DNA of 64,000 bases from Cecembia lonarensis LW9 (GCF_000298295.1 NZ_AMGM01000006.1:1-64000), one strand, 5' to 3'; positions 1 to 9,254 are shown, counted from the first letter of the stretch. A program made the numbers and translations. Notes: generated from the letters alone by a model not told the origin.

Positions 1-242
1 AAAACAAAGGTTTGCTGCTACCCTGCTATGTTTTCTATGTCGTTATGTGGCGGATTTTTTCAACCCCAAACATAGTATATATAGTTTTCCATAAGCCAAC
101 TGTCTGGTTATAAAAAGGCTGGGTGTCGCCAATTTATCCCCAATGCATGGGACAAGTTGTATTATCGGTCACTTTCCCAATTAGGAGAAGGATCTCCTCT
201 ATTTTGGGAGACCCCCCGAAAGGATCGGGGCAAGCTTTCGCA
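1..242. other. Intergenic DNA at the window edge, no gene seen
   Basis: I see no credible coding frame here. The right part (from about 183) belongs to the dispersed repeat described separately. The left part is AT-rich and could be the distal flank of a gene outside the window. Confidence 0.5.
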
Positions 243-274
243 TCACTCAGAACGAAGTACATTTCTGTCATTGG
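183..274 (-). repeat. Dispersed palindromic repeat, copy A, running into the hydrolase gene
   Basis: Read on the minus strand, this stretch matches the repeat at 17542-17612. Both contain TGACAGAAATGTAC, then CTGAGTGA(A/T)GCGAA, and then a CTCCCA...TAGAG(A/G)AGAT block. In copy A an extra GC-rich block at 212-235 (CCCCGAAAGGATCGGGG core) interrupts the element; a similar block lies at 22325-22350. The element resembles the short REP-like or MITE-like repeats common in Bacteroidota. I see no transposase. Confidence 0.6.
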
Positions 275-1112
275 AGGATTTCAGATAAGCAGCTGTTTCT
301 TCGATCAGGGAATTGTGCCCACATTCCAGTTCCACTGTTTTGAGATGGGCTATTTTTGAACTGAATTTTTCAAGGTTTGCTGTGGTGATCATCATGTCAT
401 ATTTTCCCGTCACCAAGGTGATAGGGGTTTGGTTCAACCGGATTATTTTGATGATACTTCCCAGATCAGGCTGGAGAGGTTTGAAAACATTCCAGGTAAA
501 ATAAACCTGTGCCCTCATGGTTCTGGTATGCATCTGGGATTTAACGAATTTCATGATGGAGCTCTGAAGTAATCCCAGACTGTTTAATACCTCCATGGTC
601 TTGAAAAACCTTTTGGGGTGAAATACTACATGTTTGAAGATTCGATTTAGAATGCCGGGAAAAGTCGCCATGTTGTACCAAAAGCCGGTTTTGATCCCAT
701 CCGGCGCCATTAAAAGCAAAGACTTGACATGACAAGGGAAGAGTTCGTACGTTAATAATGAAAATTTACCTCCCATGCTGTATCCGATCAGGTGAAATCG
801 GTCAAATCCTTCTTTTTCCATCAATTGTATCAAAATAGATCTCCATATTTCTTTCGTCAATTTTTGATTGATGGATTTCCAACTGCTCTGCCCATGATAG
901 AAAAGGTCAAAGACCAAAAAGGTCTCATTGGGTTTCCTTAAGGGGATAAAGGTATCGTATGCCTTAAGGTTTTGCCCAAAGCCATGAAAAAGTAAGGAAA
1001 CCTCGGGACCATTTCCGTATTTTTGGTAGGCCAAATGCCCAAAAGCTGTTTCCAAAAATTCCATATGACTAATTGACTTTTTTGATTCTTTTGTAAATCT
1101 ATATTTGAGCAA
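243..1112 (-). CDS. Alpha/beta-hydrolase fold protein
   Basis: A 289-residue alpha/beta hydrolase. It has an oxyanion-hole type HGFGQN near residue 43, the nucleophile elbow GYSMGG with Ser112, a likely acid Asp239 (GKYDMM) and a His at 266 (CGHN), so the triad looks complete. There is no signal peptide, so it is probably cytoplasmic. The substrate cannot be told from sequence; esters or lactones are the usual targets of this fold. A second possible start is Met17. The last ten residues are encoded by the repeat at 183-274, which also supplies the stop codon, so the native C-terminus may have been replaced. The gene is monocistronic and divergent from the efflux operon. Confidence 0.8.
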   Translation of the reverse strand: MLKYRFTKESKKSISHMEFLETAFGHLAYQKYGNGPEVSLLFHGFGQNLKAYDTFIPLRKPNETFLVFDLFYHGQSSWKSINQKLTKEIWRSILIQLMEKEGFDRFHLIGYSMGGKFSLLTYELFPCHVKSLLLMAPDGIKTGFWYNMATFPGILNRIFKHVVFHPKRFFKTMEVLNSLGLLQSSIMKFVKSQMHTRTMRAQVYFTWNVFKPLQPDLGSIIKIIRLNQTPITLVTGKYDMMITTANLEKFSSKIAHLKTVELECGHNSLIEETAAYLKSSNDRNVLRSE

Positions 1113-1294
1113 TTTGTATTGCTCTTAGAGGTGTGTACAAGTAATTTAATTTCGTTTAATAAAATTAAACCGAATTTTTTATAAAACTGGTTATCCTTAT
1201 TATATCATAATGTTAATAAAATTTTCAAAAAAAACTAAGGAAACTTTGAACTTTCCAGTAGTTTCCAGAGTTTTGTCCTGAAAATCAAGAAAAT

Positions 1295-1915
1295 TTGGAG
1301 ACTAGAGACAAGATCATTGAGACCGCCAAAGAGCAGTTTATGCGTTTTGGAGTACGGTCGGTAACCATGGATGACATTGCAAGGCTTGCCGGTATTTCAA
1401 AAAAGACCATTTACCAGGAGTTTTCGGATAAAAACCAATTGGTTTTTGATACTTTCTCGAATGCCTTGCAAGATGATATTATAAGACTCGAGCATTTGCC
1501 AAAGATAAAAGATGGGGTAATTGAGCATTTGGTGGGGCTTACCAATTTTATTCGGCAGCGTTTTGGGGATATGAACCCCATGATCATGAACGAGATACAG
1601 CGCTATTTTCCGCAGTGCTGGCAGTTATTCGAAGATTTTAAAAAAGATTATGTATTGAAGGAAATAATTGAACTGTTAGAAAAAGGTAAGGAAGAGGGGT
1701 ATTTCCGGATGGAGATCAATACAGAGATCATTGCTTTGATGCGCATGGAACAGATGATGTTCATTTTTGATCCCATCAAATTTCCTCCTTCAAAATTCAA
1801 TGCTGTAGATCTACAATTGGAACTATTTGAACACTTCTTACATGGAATTTTTACAGAAAAAGGAAGAGAAGCCTATTTAAAACAAAAGAACCAGTACAAT
1901 GAAAACCACAATTAA
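1295..1915 (+). CDS. TetR/AcrR family regulator heading the RND efflux operon
   Basis: A 206-residue TetR-type repressor. The N-terminal helix-turn-helix is clear (TMDDIARLAGISKKTIYQEF, about residues 24-43); the C-terminal ligand domain has no recognisable specificity. An upstream in-frame TAG at 1259 and the absence of an ATG make TTG at 1295 the best start. The gene's 3' end overlaps the TolC-like gene by 17 nt, so the regulator is co-transcribed with the pump it probably controls, which suggests autoregulation of the whole operon. The ligand is unknown. Confidence 0.82.
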   Translation: METRDKIIETAKEQFMRFGVRSVTMDDIARLAGISKKTIYQEFSDKNQLVFDTFSNALQDDIIRLEHLPKIKDGVIEHLVGLTNFIRQRFGDMNPMIMNEIQRYFPQCWQLFEDFKKDYVLKEIIELLEKGKEEGYFRMEINTEIIALMRMEQMMFIFDPIKFPPSKFNAVDLQLELFEHFLHGIFTEKGREAYLKQKNQYNENHN

Positions 1916-3257
1916 AACGCTTCTTGGCCTCCAATTGGTCCTAATGGCGTTCATTAGTCCATTCCAACTCTCTGCCCAGAATGTGGTGGAGTTGTCTTTG
2001 GAAGAGAGTATTCGCTATGCTTTAGAAAATAATGTGGATGCGAAAAATGCACAATTGGAAACATTGATAGCTAAGGCTACCGTAATTGAAAGGAGGTCAC
2101 AGGGTCTTCCTCAAATCAATGGGAATGTTGATTTCACATTCAATGCAGCAATTCCTGTGGTCTTTTTTCCTAATGAAGGTCCTTTTGCAAACCCTGAGAG
2201 CGAATTGGATGTTGTCGCCTTGCGTTTTGGTGTGCCGTTATCTGCCAATGTAGCCGTTCAAGCTACCCAGATGATTTTTGATGGTTCTTATTTTGTAGGC
2301 CTTCAGGCAGCCAAAACTTACAAAATGCTTACCGAATACGATAGGGTTAAAACTGAAATAGATGTAAAGGAATCAGTTAAAAAGGCCTATTTCTCTGTTT
2401 TGGTAAATGACCAAAGAAGGGTATTGGTTGAAGCAAATTTGGGTAGATTAGATTCTTTGCTTAAGGAAACCACTGCCTTATTTGAAGCTGGATTTGTAGA
2501 AAAAATTGATGTGTCCCGGATAAAAGTACAAAGGAACAATATCAAGACTGAGTTAGATAGAGTTATTGCTGCGACGGCAATCAGTGTAGAACTATTCAAA
2601 ATCCAAATTGGCTTGCCCACTGATCATTTTGTATATCTGAAAGAATCCCTTGAAGAGCTTCAGGATTTAATAGAGGTGAATTCTTTAATGGAAATTGAAG
2701 GTGCTCGTCGCGTTGAATTGGATCAGGTAAGAACCAATATTGATCTCGTAAAACTTGACCTAAAAAATAACATGGTTCAGTATATTCCCAGGCTTTCTGC
2801 CTTTGCAACTTTTCAAAGAAATGCAGCAGCTCAAGAATTTGGAACCTTATTTCAACTTGACCGCTGGTTTACGGGTGCATTTATAGGTGGGACTTTAGCT
2901 ATTCCCATATTTGATGGTTTATCCAAAAGTGCCAGGATACAACAAAATAGGGTTCAAATAAGGCAATTGGAAAACCAGGAGAAATTTCTAGAATACAATA
3001 TTGAATTAGAAAAATTTCAAGCCAAAGCCAATTTAAAAAATAGCCTTTCGGCCCTAGATGTTCAATCTGAAAATATGGAATTGGCAAGAGAAGTGTTCAG
3101 AATGGCCAAAATCAAATATGAAGAAGGTGTAGGCTCAAATTTGGAAGTGATTGAAGCAGATTCAGCCCTAAAGGAAGCCGAAACCAATTATTTTTCTGCC
3201 CTTTACGACGCCCTGATCGCAAAAGTCGATTTGGAAAAAGCCTTAGGAATCCTTTAA
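1899..3257 (+). CDS. TolC-family outer-membrane efflux protein
   Basis: A 452-residue outer-membrane factor. It has a Sec signal peptide (about residues 1-27, ending LSAQ) followed by two repeated outer-membrane efflux (OEP) modules rich in long helices. The second ends with the family-typical stretch GVGSNLEVIEADSALKEAET. It would form the trimeric channel of the tripartite pump with the next two genes. Its start lies inside the TetR gene and only 26 nt separate it from the adaptor, so the genes form one operon. Confidence 0.9.
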   Translation: MKTTIKTLLGLQLVLMAFISPFQLSAQNVVELSLEESIRYALENNVDAKNAQLETLIAKATVIERRSQGLPQINGNVDFTFNAAIPVVFFPNEGPFANPESELDVVALRFGVPLSANVAVQATQMIFDGSYFVGLQAAKTYKMLTEYDRVKTEIDVKESVKKAYFSVLVNDQRRVLVEANLGRLDSLLKETTALFEAGFVEKIDVSRIKVQRNNIKTELDRVIAATAISVELFKIQIGLPTDHFVYLKESLEELQDLIEVNSLMEIEGARRVELDQVRTNIDLVKLDLKNNMVQYIPRLSAFATFQRNAAAQEFGTLFQLDRWFTGAFIGGTLAIPIFDGLSKSARIQQNRVQIRQLENQEKFLEYNIELEKFQAKANLKNSLSALDVQSENMELAREVFRMAKIKYEEGVGSNLEVIEADSALKEAETNYFSALYDALIAKVDLEKALGIL

Positions 3258-3283
3258 AGAACAAGAAAAAATCAGCAAATCAT

Positions 3284-4411
3284 ATGAAAACAACATACAT
3301 ATATCTTTTCCTTTCCCTGATCATTTTGACTTTTTCCTGTGGGGAAAAAGATGAGTTGGGCCAAAAGAAAGAAGAACTGTCCAAATTGAAAAAGGAGGCC
3401 ACGGCACTTCGGGCTGCCATTGAAAATTTAGAAAAAGAAATTGCCAGCCTTGATCCGGAATTCGGAAGACAGAACCGTAGATCGATTTTAATTTCTACCC
3501 TAAAGCCGGAAAGGACCCATTTTGAGCATTTTGTAGAGGTGTCTGGTTCGGTATTGTCCAAAAAAAATGTATCCATTAGTGGTGAAGTTTCCGGAAGAAT
3601 ACAGGAGATCAAAGCAGTGGAGGGAATGCGCGTCCGACAAGGGGAGGTTTTGGCCAGAATTGATGCGGAAGCCATTTTGAGAAATATTGATGAAGTAGAG
3701 AAGCAATTGGAATTGGCAAGTATTCTTTTTGAGAAACAGGAGCGACTATGGAACCAGCAGATTGGTACTGAAATCCAATATTTAGAAGCAAAGAACAGGA
3801 AAGAATCTCTGGAGAAAAACCTGGCATCTCTGAAAACCCAGGAATCAAGAACTGTGGTCCGTGCCCCTTTCAATGGTACGGTGGAATCTGTATTGGTTCG
3901 CTTGGGAGAACTTGTACAACCAGGAACGCCTATGTTCCAGTTTGTTGGAGAAAGTGATTTGTTTGTAGAGGCCGATGTCTCTGAGCGCTTTGTTGGCATT
4001 GTGACACAAGGTGACTCAGTGGAGATTTCCTTTCCTTCCATACAGCAGCTGTTAAAAACTAAAGTATCGGCTGTAGGATCCATCGTCAATCCCAACAACA
4101 GGACTTTCAAAGTGGAGGTTTTTCTTCCCCGAATTCCAAATGTGAAACCAAATATGGTTTCTATTTTGAAAATCAAGGACTATGAAAATTCGGATGCAGT
4201 AATCATTCCCAATTACCTGATCCTGCAAGACAATCAGGGTGACTATGTTTTCACCGTAGAGGATAATGTTAGCAAAAAACGCTATATCAAAAGGGGTAGG
4301 GTTTATAAGGACCGTGCTGAAATCCTGTCGGGTTTAGAAGGAACAGAGACCTTGGTGGATAAGGGGTTTAGAGAAGTAGGAGATAATTTCAACGTAACCA
4401 TTGTAGAATAA
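3284..4411 (+). CDS. RND efflux periplasmic adaptor, lipoprotein
   Basis: A 375-residue membrane fusion protein. A lipobox (LTFSC, Cys19) implies lipid anchoring. It is followed by a short coiled coil (about 25-60), a biotinyl/lipoyl-like domain (VSGEVSGRIQEIKAVEGMRVRQGEVLARID), a helical hairpin, and beta-barrel and membrane-proximal domains. It would link the inner-membrane permease to the TolC-like channel. It lies 7 nt before the permease gene. A 298-codon frame on the opposite strand is only a shadow of this gene. Confidence 0.9.
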   Translation: MKTTYIYLFLSLIILTFSCGEKDELGQKKEELSKLKKEATALRAAIENLEKEIASLDPEFGRQNRRSILISTLKPERTHFEHFVEVSGSVLSKKNVSISGEVSGRIQEIKAVEGMRVRQGEVLARIDAEAILRNIDEVEKQLELASILFEKQERLWNQQIGTEIQYLEAKNRKESLEKNLASLKTQESRTVVRAPFNGTVESVLVRLGELVQPGTPMFQFVGESDLFVEADVSERFVGIVTQGDSVEISFPSIQQLLKTKVSAVGSIVNPNNRTFKVEVFLPRIPNVKPNMVSILKIKDYENSDAVIIPNYLILQDNQGDYVFTVEDNVSKKRYIKRGRVYKDRAEILSGLEGTETLVDKGFREVGDNFNVTIVE

Positions 4412-4418
4412 TTTTTTT

Positions 4419-7400
4419 ATGGCAGAAATGGAAGAGAAAAAGAAAGGGCTTATCAGGGAGTTTGGTATAAGTTCCCTGTCGGTCAATAACCAGACCTCTG
4501 TGGTTATTTTAGTGGTTATTATAACAGTATTGGGTTTACTGGCTTACAGGACCATGCCGAAAGAGAGTTTTCCGGAAATTGTCATTCCTACAGTTTATGT
4601 TGGGACTTCTTATCCCGGAAACTCTCCTGTGGACATGGAGAATTTGATTACCCGGCCCATTGAAAAAGAATTGAAGTCGATTAACAACGTCAAAAATATC
4701 AAATCAACTTCAGTTCAGGATTTTTCATCTGTGGTTATTGAATTTAATCCGGGTGTAGAGATTTCAAAAGCCATACAAGATGTAAAAGATGCAGTAGATA
4801 AATCCAAAAGTGAGCTGCCATCTGACTTGGATAGGGAACCTGATGTGATTGAAGTCAATACTTCTGATTTTCCGATCATGAATGTCAACCTCTCGGGCAA
4901 TTACACAGAAGAAGAGCTCAAAAAATTCGGTGAGTATTTGGAGGATGAGATTGAAAAACTTCCGGAAATTTCCAAGGCGGAATTAAGGGGTACCGTGGAG
5001 AGAGAAATCAGAATTGATGCTGACATTTTTAAGATGGAGGCGATGGGCGTTTCCTTCAGTGATATTTCTGATGCTGTCTCTCAAGAGAATGTTACCATTT
5101 CCGGAGGTAATTTACTTACTGGTGATTTCAGGAAAGCCCTTAGGATTACCGGTGAGTTTGAAAGTCCTTATGAGTTGAATGAAATCATCATCAAAACAGA
5201 AAACAGTAAGATTGTTTACCTGTCTGATGTGGCCGAAGTAACAGATACCTATAAAGAGCGGACTAGTTATGCCAGAAGCAATAAACTTCCCGTGGTAACA
5301 GTCAACGTGGTCAAACGTTCTGGGGAGAACCTACTGGATGCGTCTGATAAAATCAAGGCCATTATCGAAAGGGCGAAAAGGGATAGGTTTCCTCAGGATC
5401 TGGAAGTGAGCATTACCAATGACCAGTCCAAAACCACCCGTTCACAGGTCAACGATTTGGAGAACAGCATCATTTTCGGGGTAATTTTGGTAGTTTTGGT
5501 TTTGATGTTTTTCCTTGGTTTTAGGAATGCGCTTTTTGTCGGGATAGCCATTCCGCTTTCCATGTTCATTTCTTTTCTCATTCTAAATTCACTAGGTATC
5601 ACGCTCAATTTGATGGTGCTTTTTGCCCTGATATTGGCTTTAGGGATGTTGGTAGACAATGGTATTGTGGTGGTTGAGAATATTTACCGCTTGATGCAGG
5701 AGGGGAAAAGTCCTGTCCGGGCGGCCAAAGAAGGAGTAGGAGAGGTGGCTTGGCCAATCATTACTTCGACAGCTACTACCTTGGCGGCATTTATGCCTTT
5801 GGCATTTTGGGATGATATCATCGGGGAATTTATGAAGTACCTGCCCATTACACTGATCATCGTGCTTTCTTCTTCTCTTTTTGTAGCCTTAGTGGTCAAC
5901 CCTGTTTTGACTTCATTGTATATGAAAGTACAGGATGTCAACATGGACAAGCCAAAGAAAAAGAACTTGATGGTTGCTTTAGTTTTTGCCGTAATGGCCA
6001 TCATCAGCTATATAGCGGAATGGATTGTTTTCGGTAATCTTTTTATGTTGGTAGCTTTGTTGACTGTATTTAATGTTTTTGTACTTCGTTCAGCCATCCG
6101 GTGGTTTCAAAATGTTTTTTTGGTATTTTTGGAAAACCTCTATGAAAAAACATTGGGCTTTGCTTTAAGAGGTAAAATGCCTTACCTGTTTTTTGGGGGA
6201 ACGGTACTCTTATTGGTACTTTCTGTAGTGCTTTTAGGGGTAAGGTCGCCACAAATTCTGTTTTTTCCGGATAATCAGCCTTCCTTGGTGAATGTTTTCA
6301 TTGAAAAACCTATTGGTACGGATACAGAAGCAACAAATACCTTTATGCTTTCTATGGAAGAGGATTTGTTGGCTGTGCTGGATCCATATGAAGACATCAT
6401 TGAAGCTGTCATCACCCAGGTAGGTGAGGGGACAGGTGACCAATCAGCTGGCCCTAGCTTAGCCAACACACCACATAAAGCTAAAGTAACGATCAGTTTT
6501 GTTGAATACCAGTTTAGGAATGGTGTGAATACCAACAGGGTGATGGAGGAAATCAGAGAGCTGGCGGATAGGTATCCAGGTGTATTGATGACCGTCAATA
6601 AGCAAACTGCTGGCCCTCCGGTAGGCAAACCCATCAATATTGAAGTCAGTGGCGAGAACTTTGAAGAATTGATTGCTTATGTAACCAATTTCAGGGATTA
6701 TCTGTCCTCATCCAATATCCCCGGTATTGAAGAGCTCAAATCTGATTTGGAACTTGGAAGTCCGGAGGTGGTATTGAATATCAATCGGGAGACAGCGAGG
6801 CGCTTTGGCTTATCCACAGTGACCATTGCCAACGAGTTGAGGACAGCTTTATTTGGATTGGAAGTTTCCAAGTTCAAGGAAGGAGAGGATGATTATCCAA
6901 TACAACTCAGATTAAAAGATGAGTACAGGTATGACATTAATGCTTTGATCAATAAAAAAATCAACTTCAGGGATAAATTCGGCAATAAAAAGGAAGTGCC
7001 CATATCAGCTGTGGCCGATGTACAATATGGGTCCACTTATGGGGCGGTTAAGCGAAAAGACTTGGAAAAAGTAATCACCATATTTTCAAATGTTACAGAT
7101 GGTTATAACCCAACTGAAATCAATAATCAGTTAAAGGCTTTGGTAGCTGAATATGATGTGCCGGAAGGAATTACGGTGAGATTTACGGGTGAACAAGAAG
7201 AACAGGCGAAATCTACTGCCTTTTTGACCAGAGCCCTATTTACAGCTGTTTCTGTGATCTTTTTGATCATTGTTGCCCAGTTTAACTCTGTGACTACACC
7301 CTTTATTATCATGGCCTCAGTCGTTTTGAGTACCATTGGGGTATTCCTTGGGTTGGTGATTTTCAATATGGATTTTGTGGTGATAATGACCGGGATTGGA

Positions 7401-7826
7401 ATCATCTCCCTGGCCGGGGTAGTGGTAAACAACGCCATTGTATTGATTGATTATACCAATTTGGTCAGAGAAAGAAGAAGAGAGGAATTGAATACGCCAG
7501 AAGATGAATTTCTACCCTATGATGAATTATTGAGTAGCATCATTCAGGGGGGGAAAACCAGGCTTAGACCGGTACTGCTAACCGCTATCACTACTGTTTT
7601 AGGACTTATACCATTGGCGATTGGTATGAACATAAACTTTGGTTCTTTGTTAAGCTCTTTTGATCCGCAGTTCTTCGTGGGAGGCGATAATGCTGATTTT
7701 TGGGGGCCAATGGCTTGGACCGTAATTTTTGGTCTAACCTTTGCCACCTTTTTGACGTTAGTAATCGTACCTGTCATGTATTTATTGGCGGATAAACTCA
7801 ATATGGTGATTCGTAGAATAAAATAG
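4419..7826 (+). CDS. RND-family efflux permease
   Basis: A 1135-residue AcrB/CzcA-type inner-membrane pump driven by proton flow. Visible features are the first TM (about 28-45), the porter-domain start, and the TM4 proton-relay motif GMLVDNGIVVVEN with Asp413. The second half repeats the pattern, with large periplasmic loops. It is somewhat longer than the usual ~1030-1050 residues, partly because of two extra hydrophobic segments at about 517-556 between the two halves. Substrate class (drug, dye, lipid) is not evident; there is no metal-specific motif I would rely on. It is the last gene of the operon, followed by a hairpin terminator. Confidence 0.92.
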   Translation: MAEMEEKKKGLIREFGISSLSVNNQTSVVILVVIITVLGLLAYRTMPKESFPEIVIPTVYVGTSYPGNSPVDMENLITRPIEKELKSINNVKNIKSTSVQDFSSVVIEFNPGVEISKAIQDVKDAVDKSKSELPSDLDREPDVIEVNTSDFPIMNVNLSGNYTEEELKKFGEYLEDEIEKLPEISKAELRGTVEREIRIDADIFKMEAMGVSFSDISDAVSQENVTISGGNLLTGDFRKALRITGEFESPYELNEIIIKTENSKIVYLSDVAEVTDTYKERTSYARSNKLPVVTVNVVKRSGENLLDASDKIKAIIERAKRDRFPQDLEVSITNDQSKTTRSQVNDLENSIIFGVILVVLVLMFFLGFRNALFVGIAIPLSMFISFLILNSLGITLNLMVLFALILALGMLVDNGIVVVENIYRLMQEGKSPVRAAKEGVGEVAWPIITSTATTLAAFMPLAFWDDIIGEFMKYLPITLIIVLSSSLFVALVVNPVLTSLYMKVQDVNMDKPKKKNLMVALVFAVMAIISYIAEWIVFGNLFMLVALLTVFNVFVLRSAIRWFQNVFLVFLENLYEKTLGFALRGKMPYLFFGGTVLLLVLSVVLLGVRSPQILFFPDNQPSLVNVFIEKPIGTDTEATNTFMLSMEEDLLAVLDPYEDIIEAVITQVGEGTGDQSAGPSLANTPHKAKVTISFVEYQFRNGVNTNRVMEEIRELADRYPGVLMTVNKQTAGPPVGKPINIEVSGENFEELIAYVTNFRDYLSSSNIPGIEELKSDLELGSPEVVLNINRETARRFGLSTVTIANELRTALFGLEVSKFKEGEDDYPIQLRLKDEYRYDINALINKKINFRDKFGNKKEVPISAVADVQYGSTYGAVKRKDLEKVITIFSNVTDGYNPTEINNQLKALVAEYDVPEGITVRFTGEQEEQAKSTAFLTRALFTAVSVIFLIIVAQFNSVTTPFIIMASVVLSTIGVFLGLVIFNMDFVVIMTGIGIISLAGVVVNNAIVLIDYTNLVRERRREELNTPEDEFLPYDELLSSIIQGGKTRLRPVLLTAITTVLGLIPLAIGMNINFGSLLSSFDPQFFVGGDNADFWGPMAWTVIFGLTFATFLTLVIVPVMYLLADKLNMVIRRIK

Positions 7827-7862
7827 CATGATTAAATAAAGGTTGGTGGTTTTTAAATGTGT

Positions 7863-7898
7863 AAACCCTTGGGATGTTATCTCAAGGGTTTTTTTCTT
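7863..7898 (+). terminator. Rho-independent terminator after the RND operon
   Basis: A 9-bp stem AAACCCTTG/CAAGGGTTT at 7863-7871 and 7883-7891, followed by a T-run. It lies 37 nt after the permease stop. Confidence 0.85.
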
Positions 7899-7967
7899 TT
7901 ATTATGACATTAAAAACACTTTTTTAAAAATTCATGCTTGGTATAATTTTTTGAGATTGATTATTGT

Positions 7968-7975
7968 TAACTTTG
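7968..7975 (+). promoter_or_regulatory. Candidate Bacteroidota -7 promoter element
   Basis: TAACTTTG fits the TAnnTTTG consensus and lies 26 nt before the antiterminator start. No TTTG -33 box is at the ideal spacing, so support is partial. Confidence 0.4.
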
Positions 7976-8001
7976 AAAAATAAGTGGAAAAGTAATTTTT
8001 T

Positions 8002-8502
8002 ATGACCGATTTGAAATGGTATGTCTTGTATACCAGTTCCAGAGCAGAAAAGAAAGTTGCACAGCGGCTAATTGAGCAAGGGCTAGAAGTATATCTTCCC
8101 TTGATTGAAGAATTGCGTCAATGGTCCGATAGGAAAAAGAAAGTGCAGAAGGCACTTTTTAACGGGTATTTATTTGTCAAAACCAGTAGGCCTAATCTAT
8201 GGCAGGCACTTCAGGTACCCGGTGCGGTTAAGTTTGTGCATTTTGCAGGAGAGCACGCCACAGTTCCTGAAAAAGAGATAGAAACGATCAAAAGGATCCT
8301 AGAAACAGGTGTGGCGGTTGAGACGGATAATTCTGAAATAGAAGCTGGCCAGATAGTCAAAATTCTTGGCGGACCGCTGCAAGATATGGAAGGGGAGTGT
8401 ATACAGAAAGGCAATAAAGATTATTTCATCATCCGAATTCCCGGAATCAGCCAAAATATGATGGTCAATATTCCCCGAAAATATTTGGAAGTCGTAGGGT
8501 AA
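8002..8502 (+). CDS. NusG-like (UpxY/RfaH-type) transcription antiterminator
   Basis: A 166-residue specialised NusG paralogue. The NGN domain opens with WYVLYTSSRAEKKVAQRL and continues to FNGYLFVK. A C-terminal KOW domain follows (AGQIVKILGGPLQDMEGE, about residues 113-130). Such proteins bind RNA polymerase and reduce termination; in Bacteroidota they usually head capsule or exopolysaccharide operons. Here the gene stands alone, with a terminator upstream and a convergent gene 8 nt downstream, so the target must be elsewhere or act in trans. The conserved family supports the start; a housekeeping nusG would be longer and sit with ribosomal genes. Confidence 0.85.
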   Translation: MTDLKWYVLYTSSRAEKKVAQRLIEQGLEVYLPLIEELRQWSDRKKKVQKALFNGYLFVKTSRPNLWQALQVPGAVKFVHFAGEHATVPEKEIETIKRILETGVAVETDNSEIEAGQIVKILGGPLQDMEGECIQKGNKDYFIIRIPGISQNMMVNIPRKYLEVVG

Positions 8503-8510
8503 AGGTGGTT

Positions 8511-9251
8511 TTATCTCGGGCTGAGGTATTTACGAATGACCAATTGTGCCTGCATCAAATGATCATTTCTGTTTTGTGTGACGTTATTGCCATCAATCTT
8601 ATCTGAAAATGTAAAAATCATGCTTCCTTCCAGGGCAAGATCCCAATATTCATTTAAAGTATAACTTATGCCACTTCTAAAAGTTAGGGTGGGTGTCAAC
8701 ACAGTGGCCCTGCGTGAAACTGCTGTTGGCTCCAGGCTAAAGGTTTGCTGGGTAACTGCATATAATGCGCCAAATCCAATGCCCAGATACAGATTGAAGT
8801 CTGGTCTTACCATGTGGTGAAAAACCGGTGCAAGGTTTATCATGGGCATAAAATCTACATAATAGGAAACACCATTAAAACTTACCGCTTGCTCTTTTTC
8901 CAGCCATCGGTCCACCAAAGATGGGGTGGGGTTGCCTCCGCTTTCGATCCACTGTATGCCTGAAGTGGCCCGAAAGCTGAAATGATCTGCTAACCTTTTT
9001 TCATAGATCAGAGAAAAAACAGGGTTCCACTTAAAATTATAAATGCTGTATTGCCCACCATTGTCTGCATAAATAAAAGATGGGCCTATGCCAAGGGCCA
9101 AGGTTTCGTTACGGGGTTGCTTTTCCTGATAAAAGCCCTGTGCATAACCATTCAAATTTACAATTAAACAGAAAATTAAGGCTATTACAATACTAAATTT
9201 TCCTGTATTCGGTTGATTTAACATCATGGACTTTGTTTTTTTATTTCCCAT
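8511..9251 (-). CDS. Outer-membrane beta-barrel protein
   Basis: A 246-residue predicted outer-membrane barrel. A Sec signal (hydrophobic stretch about 19-37, ending GYAQG) is followed by alternating amphipathic strands such as FSFRATSGIQW and FNLYLGIGFGALYAV. It ends in a short basic segment with no T9SS tail. The start could be the ATG at 9251 or Met9/Met10 (9227 or 9224), which give a more ordinary signal peptide. It follows xseB by 3 nt on the same strand, so it may be co-transcribed, though the functions look unrelated. No specific role is recognised. Confidence 0.7.
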   Translation of the reverse strand: MGNKKTKSMMLNQPNTGKFSIVIALIFCLIVNLNGYAQGFYQEKQPRNETLALGIGPSFIYADNGGQYSIYNFKWNPVFSLIYEKRLADHFSFRATSGIQWIESGGNPTPSLVDRWLEKEQAVSFNGVSYYVDFMPMINLAPVFHHMVRPDFNLYLGIGFGALYAVTQQTFSLEPTAVSRRATVLTPTLTFRSGISYTLNEYWDLALEGSMIFTFSDKIDGNNVTQNRNDHLMQAQLVIRKYLSPR

Positions 9252-9254
9252 GAC

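Noticed and set aside
3280-4176. A 298-codon minus-strand frame
   Set aside because: It is antisense to the adaptor gene, whose domains are clear. The frame has low-complexity Ser/Phe composition and no homology that I can recognise.
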